Shown here: in pieces, positions 57,389-64,000 of the stretch
How positions within the stretch are numbered: the first letter of the stretch is position 1
Layout of the letters: every line of letters starts with the position of its first letter
DNA from: Castellaniella sp034674885
Lineage (GTDB): Bacteria > Pseudomonadota > Gammaproteobacteria > Burkholderiales > Burkholderiaceae_B
Direction of reading: 5' to 3'
Length of the DNA: 64,000 nt
NCBI RefSeq assembly: GCF_034674885.1
Contig: NZ_JAUCDS010000017.1
Location: 4,601-68,600 of the forward strand
Notes under the pieces: generated by a model
Told to the model about the DNA's origin: nothing
What the model saw: the letters and a program-made list of their open reading frames with translations, nothing else
Databases searched by the model: none
Made by a program: the position numbers and the translations under genes

Positions 57389-58432
57389 TCAGGCGATGAG
57401 GCCCAGTTTTTCCATGAAAGCGACCTGGCTATCCAGGATCTGCGTCGCCAGCGCGTCGCCCTTGGTTGCCGTGCGCCAGACTTCGACGACTTTCTTGCGG
57501 GCCTGAGCGACATCGGCGGGATCCAGGGAACTGACCTGCACGCCCTGCGCCTTGAAGGCATCGATCGCCTTGCCGTCGGCCACCAGAATGTGCTGGCGCA
57601 AGGCGCCAGACACCTCGCGGGCGGCTGCCGCCAGGGCTGCCTTATGCGTCTCGGGCAGGGCCTTGTACGCCGCCTGATTGGCCACGTAGCTGGTCGCCGT
57701 GGTCGGCTGGTGCGGCCCCGGTTGGATGATGTATTTGGCGACCTCGCCCAACCCGGCTTCCTGGTTGGCGGTCAGGTCGCCGCGATCCGCGATGTCGATC
57801 ACGCCCTTGTCCAGAGCGGAGTACACATCGGCAGTCGCCAGCGGCGTCACCGCCACGCCCAGGGCTCCCATGACGGCAGACGCCAGGCCCACGAAGCGGC
57901 CCTTCTTGCCTTTGAAGTCGGCCACGGTCTGGAGCGGGACCTTCGAGTGGATGGGTTCGGCGCCGTAGACCGTGGGGGCGATGTAGAACAGGCCCGCCGG
58001 GGCGTAGGCCTTTCGAGCCAGATCCAGCCCGCCCAGTTCATAGAACCAGGCCTCGTATTGGTCCGATTCGGTGAAGCCGAACGGAATGGTGCTGGTAAAG
58101 GCAAAGCTGGGGATCTTGCCGGCCTCGTAGCCATCGAAGGTCTTCATGAGCTGGAAAGCGCCGCCACGCACGGCATCGAAAGCCTGATTGGCCGGCACCA
58201 GCTGGCCCGCCGAGAACAGTTCGATCTCGAACTGGCCGCCGGTCAGCTCGGCCACGCGCTTGACGAAGAGTTCCTCGAATTTCTGCGGAGTCGTGCCACC
58301 GTCCCACAAGGCCTGCATCCGCCATTTCACCTTGGCCTGCGCGCGGGCCGATCCTGCGACCCCGAGGCCGACACCGGCCAGGGAACTTGCACCCAAGGTC
58401 TTGAGTACGCCACGCCGAGTGAATGTCGTCAT
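57389..58432 (-). CDS. dctP: TRAP transporter solute-binding protein with Tat-like leader
   Basis: 347-residue periplasmic receptor. The N-terminus TRRGVLKTLGASSLAGVG resembles a twin-arginine signal, as in several DctP proteins. The body has the DctP pattern WRMQALWDGGTTPQKFEELF, ELFSAGQLVPANQAFDAV and the carboxylate-binding region. Start at 58432 is preceded by GGAGATG; further upstream in-frame ATGs add non-homologous residues. Divergent from the MocR regulator. Confidence 0.88.
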   Translation of the reverse strand: MTTFTRRGVLKTLGASSLAGVGLGVAGSARAQAKVKWRMQALWDGGTTPQKFEELFVKRVAELTGGQFEIELFSAGQLVPANQAFDAVRGGAFQLMKTFDGYEAGKIPSFAFTSTIPFGFTESDQYEAWFYELGGLDLARKAYAPAGLFYIAPTVYGAEPIHSKVPLQTVADFKGKKGRFVGLASAVMGALGVAVTPLATADVYSALDKGVIDIADRGDLTANQEAGLGEVAKYIIQPGPHQPTTATSYVANQAAYKALPETHKAALAAAAREVSGALRQHILVADGKAIDAFKAQGVQVSSLDPADVAQARKKVVEVWRTATKGDALATQILDSQVAFMEKLGLIA

Positions 58433-58547
58433 AATCATCTCCATGAAAGCCACTGCCCCGGTCATCGGGGTCTGGGGAACGGGCTCGCGGCCCGCTTCGT
58501 TAATCGTTATCGACCTGCCCGTCTTCCTGGCAGGCAACAATCATCAT

Positions 58548-58607
58548 AGGGTAGCAACAGGTACAATAAAAGGTACAATTTTTGGAACTTACCAGAACTG
58601 TACCCTG
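58548..58607. promoter_or_regulatory. MocR-type operator with repeated GGTACAAT elements
   Basis: Two direct copies of AGGTACAAT (58559-58567 and 58571-58579), a partial AGGGTAGCA element at 58548 and an inverted TGTACCCT at 58600-58607 lie between dctP and the regulator gene. MocR proteins bind such direct/inverted arrays, so this is the likely operator. Confidence 0.6.
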
Positions 58608-58637
58608 CCCTGACCCAATACAATTGCGGACCCGATC

Positions 58638-59996
58638 ATGACGCGCATCGAAGCTGTCATCCAGCAGATCCACCAAGGCATCGCGGCGGGCACCTGGCCG
58701 CCGGGCGCGCGCATCTGGCCCATCCGCACGGCAGCCGCCGAACTCAAGGTCTCGAAGAACACGGTGGCGGAAGCCTACGACCGCATGGTGGCGCTCGGAC
58801 AACTCGAGGCACGCGTCGGGTCCGGCTTCTACGTCCCCCGCGCGACACGGCGGGAGCGGCTGCCCAAGGCCCTGTCCGTGGCGCAGGCCGTCGATGCGGC
58901 ATCGCTGCTGCGCGAACAGCTGATCCGGCAATACGAGGTGCGCATCGGCGAAGGACGACCCCCGCACGACTGGGCCGGCAAGCTGGATTTCCACCTGCCA
59001 GCGGCAGGGCGATCCTCGGCCGAAGACAATGAAGTCCACGGCTACGGCAACCCCTGGGGCTTCATCCGGTTGCGGGAATACCTGTCACGCAGCCTGCATG
59101 ATCGGCAGATCCATGCAGACCCCGAACACATCCTGACCACCATGGGGGCCAACCATGCCCTCGACCTGATTGCCCGCCAACTGCTGGAACCCGGCGACAC
59201 CGTGCTGGTCGACAGTCCGGGCTACTACCCCTTGTTCGCCAAGCTGCATCTGGGTGGCGTGCAGATCATCGGCGTCAAACGCCTGGTCAACGGCCCCGAC
59301 ATCGACGACCTGAACGCCAAGGCGGCCCGGTACCAGCCAAAGATCTTCTTTACTCAGTCTCAGGCGCACAACCCCACCGGCAGCGCCCTGACACTGCCGG
59401 TGGGGCACCGTATCCTGCTGGCAGCCACGCAGCATCGGTTCCTGGTGGTAGAGGACGATCCGTTTGCCGATATCCTGCCGGCAGACAGCCCCCGGCTGGC
59501 CAGCCTGGACCAGCTGGAACGCGTCATCTACGTCGGCACGTTCTCCAAGACCCTGTCGGCGGGACTGCGCGTCGGGTACCTGGCGTGCAACGCCACATTG
59601 GCGCGCGCGCTGTGCGACTTGAAGATGCTCACCATCGCCAGTTCAGGCGATATCGCGGAACGGATGCTGTATGAATTCATCGCATCCGGCCAGTACCTCA
59701 AGCACCTGCGCAAGCTGCGCCATCGCGTTTTCCAAGCAACCGGCCAGGCGCTCGACATCCTGCACGACCTGGGCCTGGAAGTCTTTTGCGAACCCACGGG
59801 ATGCTTTTATCTGTGGGTCCACCTGCGCCCGGGCGATCACGAAGAAAAACTGGTCCAGGAAGCCTCGGAACACAGCATATTCATCGCCCCGGGGCACCTG
59901 TTCACGCCAGACCGGCACAGCACACGCCCCGCGATGCGCCTGAACATCGCCTATGCAGCCCATCCGAAGTTCATCGAATTCATGAAGCGGCGCTGA
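58638..59996 (+). CDS. MocR-type regulator (GntR HTH plus aminotransferase-like domain)
   Basis: 452 residues: N-terminal GntR winged helix (IHQGIAAGTWPPGARIWPIRTAA, AAELKVSKNTVAEAYDRM) and a C-terminal fold-type I aminotransferase-like domain with the PLP-binding lysine in GTFSKTLSAGLRVGYL, plus TQSQAHNPTG. MocR regulators use PLP and often an amine ligand. Divergent from the mvaA-TRAP operon, so it most likely controls it; a PLP link to mevalonate is not obvious and the effector is unknown. Confidence 0.9.
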   Translation: MTRIEAVIQQIHQGIAAGTWPPGARIWPIRTAAAELKVSKNTVAEAYDRMVALGQLEARVGSGFYVPRATRRERLPKALSVAQAVDAASLLREQLIRQYEVRIGEGRPPHDWAGKLDFHLPAAGRSSAEDNEVHGYGNPWGFIRLREYLSRSLHDRQIHADPEHILTTMGANHALDLIARQLLEPGDTVLVDSPGYYPLFAKLHLGGVQIIGVKRLVNGPDIDDLNAKAARYQPKIFFTQSQAHNPTGSALTLPVGHRILLAATQHRFLVVEDDPFADILPADSPRLASLDQLERVIYVGTFSKTLSAGLRVGYLACNATLARALCDLKMLTIASSGDIAERMLYEFIASGQYLKHLRKLRHRVFQATGQALDILHDLGLEVFCEPTGCFYLWVHLRPGDHEEKLVQEASEHSIFIAPGHLFTPDRHSTRPAMRLNIAYAAHPKFIEFMKRR

Positions 59997-60051
59997 TGGC
60001 ACCGCCCTGACCGCCTGCCGGCGGGCGCGCTGTGCGGTCCAGCCGTCCAAC

Positions 60052-60213
60052 GCGCCGGCATTGCACTCATCCGCCCGAAGGGTATACGGTGGACGGTCGG
60101 GTCCCTTGTCCAACGAAAGGTGATGCGCGTGAACCGATCCACTCTCCAGGCCTGCCTGATGCTGGCCACCTTGCTGGCCCTGCCGCTGCCTCGCAGCCAG
60201 GCTGCGTCGGTCA
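60052..60213 (+). repeat. Leader and signal-peptide copy of the duplicated dehydrogenase 5' end
   Basis: Reference copy of a ~165-base segment also present at 52207-52371 (most of it) and at 53886-53923 (first 38 bases). Includes the shared CGAAGGGTA-like and GTCCCTTGTCCAACG motifs and the gene start at 60123. Confidence 0.85.
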
Positions 60214-61271
60214 ACGAGGGCGCTCTGGCACCAGACGCGAACGCGCCGTTCACCACCCGGCAGATCGCCACCTTCGACTCCCCCTGGGCCATTGCCTTCC
60301 TGCCCGACGGCCGTCTTGTCGTGACCGAGAAGACGGGCCGCATGTTCCTGGCCATGCAAGCCGGGGACAAGACCCCCATTGACGGCATTCCGGCCGTCTA
60401 TGATCGGGGCCAGAACGGCCTGCTGGATGTGGCGCCCTCGCCGGATTTTGCTCGGGACCATCTGCTGTATTTCACCTATGTCGCGCCCGACGCCGCAGGC
60501 GGCGCGCTGGTCCTGGCCCGCGCCCAGCTACAGGAATCCACGGGCGGCGCGCGCCTGGGCGCGCTGGAAACCCTGTGGCGGCAACGGCCGGGCAGCCGGG
60601 GCGGCCAGCCCGGCGGCATCATCGCCTTTGCCCCTGACGGCCAGCATCTGTTCCTGAGCGTCGGCGACCGGATGGAGCCCGACACAGCCCAGGACCCCGA
60701 TGCCGCCCGAGGCAAGATCCTGCGCCTGAACCGGGACGGATCCGCCCCGCCCGACAACCCCATGGCCGGGCAAGCCGGCATCCGCGCCCTGACCTGGACG
60801 ACCGGCCACCGCAACCCCTACGGCCTGGCCTTCGCGCCCGACGGGCGGCTGTGGGAACACGAGATGGGCCCTCGGGGCGGCGACGAACTGAACCTGATCC
60901 TGCCGGGCAAGAACTATGGCTGGCCGGTGGTGTCCAACGGCGATCAGTACAGCGGCATCCCGATCCCCAGGCACGCTACACACCCCGAATTCGAGGCGCC
61001 CCGCATCTACTGGAACCCGGTGATTGCCCCTGCCGGACTGGCGTTCTACCAGGGATCGCAGTTCCCGGCCTGGCAGGGGTCGGCACTGATCGGCGGACTG
61101 CGGGCCGAGAGCCTGGTACGGGTTACGTTCAGCGCGGATGGCGACGCCCGGCAGGCCGACCGCTGGCCGCTGGGCGCCCGCATCCGCGATGTCGCCGTGG
61201 CGCCCGACGGCACGGTCTGGATCATCCAGGATGGCCCCCATGCCGCGCTGCTGCGGCTGAGGGCCAAGTAA
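60123..61271 (+). CDS. PQQ-dependent soluble aldose dehydrogenase
   Basis: 382-residue periplasmic sugar dehydrogenase of the soluble PQQ family (YliI/Asd-like). Signal peptide LMLATLLALPLPRSQA, then WAIAFLPDGRLVVTEKTG, GLLDVAPSPDFARDHLLYFTY, TTGHRNPYGLAFAPDG with the catalytic-type histidine, and EHEMGPRGGDELNLILPGKNYGWP (PQQ/calcium region). Oxidises aldoses to lactones in the periplasm, which could supply sugar acids to the hexarate genes. Start ATG 60123 chosen over GTG 60120. PQQ biosynthesis genes are not in the window. Confidence 0.9.
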   Translation: MRVNRSTLQACLMLATLLALPLPRSQAASVNEGALAPDANAPFTTRQIATFDSPWAIAFLPDGRLVVTEKTGRMFLAMQAGDKTPIDGIPAVYDRGQNGLLDVAPSPDFARDHLLYFTYVAPDAAGGALVLARAQLQESTGGARLGALETLWRQRPGSRGGQPGGIIAFAPDGQHLFLSVGDRMEPDTAQDPDAARGKILRLNRDGSAPPDNPMAGQAGIRALTWTTGHRNPYGLAFAPDGRLWEHEMGPRGGDELNLILPGKNYGWPVVSNGDQYSGIPIPRHATHPEFEAPRIYWNPVIAPAGLAFYQGSQFPAWQGSALIGGLRAESLVRVTFSADGDARQADRWPLGARIRDVAVAPDGTVWIIQDGPHAALLRLRAK

Positions 61272-61339
61272 GGTATCGGCGCTATGGAAATGCTATTATT
61301 CTAGCTGTTTTCATCTATAAACGATTGAATATTAGAATT

Positions 61340-61861
61340 ATGGCCAAAAAAACAGCCCTTCTTCTGCCGTCTACCAACAGACTGCTCATCGACTTTGGCG
61401 AGCGGCTCAAGCTCGCGCGCCTGCGCAGAAAGCTCACGGCCAAACAGGTTGCCGAGCGCGCGGGGATGTCTCCCATGACCCTGCGTTCGCTAGAGGCGGG
61501 CGGCTCAGGCGTCACGATGGGCGCATACCTTTCCGTCATGCAGGTTCTTGGCCTGGTCAATGACCTGGCCAAACTCGCCGCTGCGGACGAACTCGGCCGC
61601 CAGCTTCAAGATGCGCGTCTGATCAGAAACGAGGCAGTGCACCATGCCCTCGGTCAGAAAGCGGATCGCGATGATCTGCAGACAAGACGCGCGCCACGCG
61701 GTTCCACTCCAGGCGCCGCAACCAAGACGGCAAGGCAGGACGGCCCGCCGACAGGCGTTTCGCAAAAGCGCGACCCTCGTCCCGGAGCCTTCATAGACAG
61801 CAGAAAGAGCACAATCGGCCTGAGCTCCCTGCTCAAGAAGCCCAGCGCAAGGAAAGGGTAA
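61340..61861 (+). CDS. hipB: HipB-like HTH antitoxin with long C-terminal tail
   Basis: 173-residue XRE-family protein. Residues 18-80 form the helix-turn-helix (FGERLKLARLRRKLTAKQVA, GMSPMTLRSLEAGGSGVTM). The C-terminal ~80 residues (RGSTPGAATKTARQDGPPTG ...) are low-complexity and basic, unlike the short HipB of E. coli. It precedes the HipA kinase by four bases and would neutralise it and repress the operon. Confidence 0.85.
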   Translation: MAKKTALLLPSTNRLLIDFGERLKLARLRRKLTAKQVAERAGMSPMTLRSLEAGGSGVTMGAYLSVMQVLGLVNDLAKLAAADELGRQLQDARLIRNEAVHHALGQKADRDDLQTRRAPRGSTPGAATKTARQDGPPTGVSQKRDPRPGAFIDSRKSTIGLSSLLKKPSARKG

Positions 61862-61865
61862 AGCC

Positions 61866-63140
61866 ATGAGCATGATCGCCGTGTACGCGGACTGGGATGG
61901 ACTGCCTGAACCCCGACGGCTGGGCTTCCTGCACAGTCGCAGGACACGCGCGGCCGAGCGGTTCGAATTCGCCTACGACGACGCGGCACTCGCCGACCCT
62001 CGGCTTGCTGGACTGCAGTTGGACCCGAACATTCAGGCATTCGGCGGACCGCAATATCCCACCCCGACCAGGGACAAGTTCGGCGTCTTTGACGATTCAA
62101 GTCCGGACCGGTGGGGGCGGCTGCTCATGGATCGCAGGGCCGAGCGCGACAAGCGGGCGGGCCTTGTGCCCGCCGATGCGCGTCTCTATGAATCAGACTA
62201 CCTGCTGGGTGTACACGATCTGTACCGCGTCGGCGCGTTGAGGTATCGGCTGGAGGATCAGGGTGGCTTCCTTGATGACCGAATCAACGTCGCTGCTCCG
62301 CCTTTCACTGAAATTCGCGCCCTGGAGCAGGCCAGCCGCGCACTCGAACAGGATCCCGACAATATCGCCGACCAGGGACAGGACTGGCTGCGCATGCTCA
62401 TCGCACCGGGCGGTTCGCTCGGCGGCGCCAGGCCCAAGGCAAGCGTCGTGGACGATGCGGGGCACTTGCACATCGCCAAATTTCCCAGCACACGAGACAC
62501 CTACGATATCGGCGGATGGGAACTGGTGGTCAACGGGCTGGCGCATGGTTGCGGCCTGACTGTCGCCCCCGCGCAGGCCCGAAAGTTCGCCAGCAACCAT
62601 CACTGCTACGTGGTGCGCCGCTTCGATCGCACGGATGCAGGCCGCCGACTGCATTTCGCCTCGGCAATGACCCTGACCGGTCACAGCGATGGCGATGATG
62701 CCTCTACAGGGGCAAGCTACCTGGAACTCGCAGAAGTACTCATCAATCAGGGCTCGCAGCCCAATGAGGATCTGCAGGAGCTTTGGTCGCGCATCGTCTT
62801 CAACATCCTCGTCTCCAATACGGACGACCATCTGCGCAACCACGGCTTCATCCTGGTGCCGGGCAGCGGCTGGCAGCTCGCGCCGGCCTACGACATGAAC
62901 CCCGTAATCCATGCCGATGGTCTGAAGCTCAACATCACCGAGGCGGACAACGCCCTGGATCCTGAGTTGGCCCGGGAGGTTGCCGGGTACTTCCGACTGG
63001 ACCTGCGCGCGGCGGACGAAATCATCGAAAGGTTTCGCGGCATCGTCGCCCAGTGGCGAACGCTGGCCCAAAGCATCGGCCTCTCTGCGCGAGAGCAAGA
63101 CCGCATGGCCGATGCCTTCCGCTTGGCGGGGGGTGCATGA
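61866..63140 (+). CDS. hipA: HipA-type serine/threonine kinase toxin
   Basis: 424-residue kinase toxin that phosphorylates a translation factor or synthetase and induces persistence. Motifs: Gly-rich SLGGARPKASVVDD, catalytic loop NTDDHLRNHGF, metal-binding PAYDMNP, and the N-terminal couple-hipA region (FGVFDDSSPDRWGRLLMDR). Forms a HipBA toxin-antitoxin operon. It is the last gene before the tRNA fragment. Confidence 0.9.
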   Translation: MSMIAVYADWDGLPEPRRLGFLHSRRTRAAERFEFAYDDAALADPRLAGLQLDPNIQAFGGPQYPTPTRDKFGVFDDSSPDRWGRLLMDRRAERDKRAGLVPADARLYESDYLLGVHDLYRVGALRYRLEDQGGFLDDRINVAAPPFTEIRALEQASRALEQDPDNIADQGQDWLRMLIAPGGSLGGARPKASVVDDAGHLHIAKFPSTRDTYDIGGWELVVNGLAHGCGLTVAPAQARKFASNHHCYVVRRFDRTDAGRRLHFASAMTLTGHSDGDDASTGASYLELAEVLINQGSQPNEDLQELWSRIVFNILVSNTDDHLRNHGFILVPGSGWQLAPAYDMNPVIHADGLKLNITEADNALDPELAREVAGYFRLDLRAADEIIERFRGIVAQWRTLAQSIGLSAREQDRMADAFRLAGGA

Positions 63141-63217
63141 TGGGGCCCATCCCATTGTTAATGGGGTACAGCCCACTGTCGGAACTGCCACACGATATCT
63201 GACGCACCCACGAAAAA

Positions 63218-63244
63218 GCCGGATCAGAAGATATCTGATCCGGC
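63218..63244 (-). terminator. Intrinsic terminator of the minus-strand tRNA-Pro
   Basis: 11-bp perfect stem (63218-63228 with 63234-63244), five-base loop, followed on the minus strand by TTTTT. It lies 13 bases beyond the CCA end of the tRNA fragment, as expected for a native tRNA terminator; the TTTT after it on the plus strand may also stop hipA transcription. Confidence 0.82.
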
Positions 63245-63256
63245 CTTTTGAATGAG

Positions 63257-63302
63257 TGGTCGGGGTGACATGATTCGAACATGCGACTCCTACGTCCCGA
63301 AC
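63257..63302 (-). tRNA. 3' fragment of tRNA-Pro(CGG), putative island attachment site
   Basis: 46 bases on the minus strand: from the anticodon loop GTTCGGGACG, through T-loop TTCGAAT (stem GCATG/CATGT) to acceptor CACCCCG and ACCA. Resembles the 3' half of proK-type tRNA-Pro(CGG). The 5' half is absent: the DNA above 63302 is AT-richer and unrelated. This is the classic remnant of a tRNA used as an att site by an integrase. Confidence 0.82.
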
Positions 63303-63410
63303 ATCAAATCCGCTCACTAAACAGGTCTCGGCATAATAGCACAATCCTTATATTTCATGTATTTACCGCACCCTTCCGTTCCATTCCACCTCTTTCCACA
63401 CCCTTCAAAT

Positions 63411-63450
63411 CTGTGCCAAATTTCCGAATTTGGCACAGATTTGGCACAGG
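63411..63450. repeat. Inverted and direct TTTGGCACAG repeats near the att site
   Basis: A perfect 12-bp inverted repeat (63411-63422 with 63427-63438, loop TCCG) plus a direct TTTGGCACAG copy at 63440-63449. Three copies of one 10-mer in 40 bases fit arm-type integrase or excisionase (AlpA) binding sites between the tRNA fragment and the alpA-like gene. No protein-coding gene was seen in 63141-63562. Confidence 0.75.
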
Positions 63451-63562
63451 ATTCCGCAGCCGCAACCACGCCCTAACCGTAAATTCTCGGCAAAAATTTA
63501 GTGCATAAAAGCATCGCTATACGAAGCACCGCCAACTCATGGCAGCTTCCATAAGGTGCACT

Positions 63563-63718
63563 ATGCAGCCGTTCAACCTCCTCTCCCTCTCGGACATCGC
63601 AACACTGTTTGATGTGTGCGAACGCACAGTTCGTAACAATGTAGACGCCGGCGACTTTCCTGCCCCGACAAAGATTCTGGGCAAGAATTTCTGGCATTCG
63701 GATTTACTGTACGACTAG
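63563..63718 (+). CDS. AlpA-like excisionase/DNA-binding regulator
   Basis: 51-residue HTH protein (MQPFNLLSLSDIATLFDVCE, RTVRNNVDAGDFPAPTKILG, KNFWHSDLLYD) of the AlpA/MerR-like group that directs excision of P4-type islands. A TAG at 63716 ends it; the same frame continues open to 63844 (LDQKMRSAPAAEP...), so TAG may be a nonsense mutation in a longer protein. A purine-rich AAGGTG site precedes the ATG. Confidence 0.65.
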   Translation: MQPFNLLSLSDIATLFDVCERTVRNNVDAGDFPAPTKILGKNFWHSDLLYD

Positions 63719-63836
63719 CTCGACCAAAAAATGCGTAGCGCACCAGCAGCGGAGCCGTCGGAGCGCCAAGCCGAACCTGCAGTTCGGATAGTCAAAGAAA
63801 AGCTGTCCGCAGGCGCTCGTGCCGTAAGCTCCCCCG

Positions 63837-64000
63837 TCAAGTAGACATCGCTTGATAGAGGTTCAGGGCCGTTGTTAACCGAGGCAGAAACTGCACCGGT
63901 GGAACGTTCCCCAGCGATTCGTGGGGACGATATTCGTTGTAATCGCGTATGCGTCGCGCTCGATGATGATGGCGCCGGCGTTGTCGAACAGCACATGCTG
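63837..64000 (-). pseudogene. IS transposase C-terminal fragment (IS3-like), right edge
   Basis: Minus-strand frame ending at 63837 reads IRDYNEYRPHESLGNVPPVQ then FLPRLTTALNLYQAMST, a typical IS3-family OrfB C-terminus. Upstream of about 63960 the same frame becomes unlikely (RRHHHRARR) whereas another frame reads sensibly, suggesting a frameshift. The gene continues past the window. Confidence 0.6.

Noticed and set aside
63257..63340. Complete tRNA-Pro gene
   Set aside because: The 5' acceptor and D-arm sequence (expected complement of CACCCCG) is not present above 63302, so only a 3' fragment is called.

Overview
The window is high-GC, densely coded DNA with short intergenic gaps, ATGA/GTGA stop-start overlaps and long spurious reading frames opposite real genes. 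The gene families (tripartite tricarboxylate (Tct) transporter, three or four sugar-acid/carboxylate catabolic clusters, TRAP transporters, LysR and MocR regulators, Tad pilus) fit a metabolically versatile betaproteobacterium of the Burkholderiales, most likely Alcaligenaceae. That placement rests on family content and style only. No rRNA gene or CRISPR array was seen.

Layout. 1-11000: end of a TctA permease, then a sugar-acid region: a PotABCD-type ABC importer, an aldose-1-epimerase-like protein, L-talarate/galactarate dehydratase, 2-oxoglutarate semialdehyde dehydrogenase and D-glucarate dehydratase. Together these cover most of the route from hexarates to 2-oxoglutarate; the keto-deoxyglucarate dehydratase step is not in the window. 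11085-18382: a DMT exporter, then an inorganic-carbon cluster (dabB-dabA, a divergent LysR gene and a beta-carbonic anhydrase) and a Nudix hydrolase. 18393-22528: a membrane GGDEF/EAL protein, a LuxR-type regulator and a free-methionine-sulfoxide reductase. 22602-26027: a TonB-dependent receptor and a YncE-like beta-propeller, divergent across a perfect Fur-box-like palindrome. 26129-34483: tartrate/D-malate dehydrogenase, an asparaginase-like hydrolase, a CnbZ-like deaminase, a TRAP transporter, an amidase and a DmlR-like LysR regulator, probably one catabolic module for an unidentified acid or amide. 34493-35937: phosphonoacetaldehyde hydrolase and a lipoprotein. 36317-48435: a Tad/Flp pilus locus (flp, tadV, cpaB, cpaC, cpaD-like, tadZ, tadABCDEFG) in which cpaB carries a frameshift. 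48525-52196: succinate-semialdehyde dehydrogenase, then an orphan solute-binding protein translationally coupled to an enolase-superfamily dehydratase.

52200-54190 is a scrambled patch: a truncated paralogue of the PQQ-dependent sugar dehydrogenase found at 60123, toxin and regulator remnants, an intact Xre-RES toxin-antitoxin pair, and short copies of one repeat. 54195-59996 is a class II HMG-CoA reductase with its own TRAP transporter and a MocR regulator, best read as mevalonate catabolism. 60123-63140 holds the PQQ-dependent sugar dehydrogenase and a HipB/HipA pair.

At 63257-63302 lies only the 3' part of a tRNA-Pro(CGG), followed on its own strand by a terminator. To its right come inverted/direct repeats, an AlpA-like excisionase gene and an IS transposase fragment. 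This looks like the edge of an integrated genomic island that continues beyond the window.
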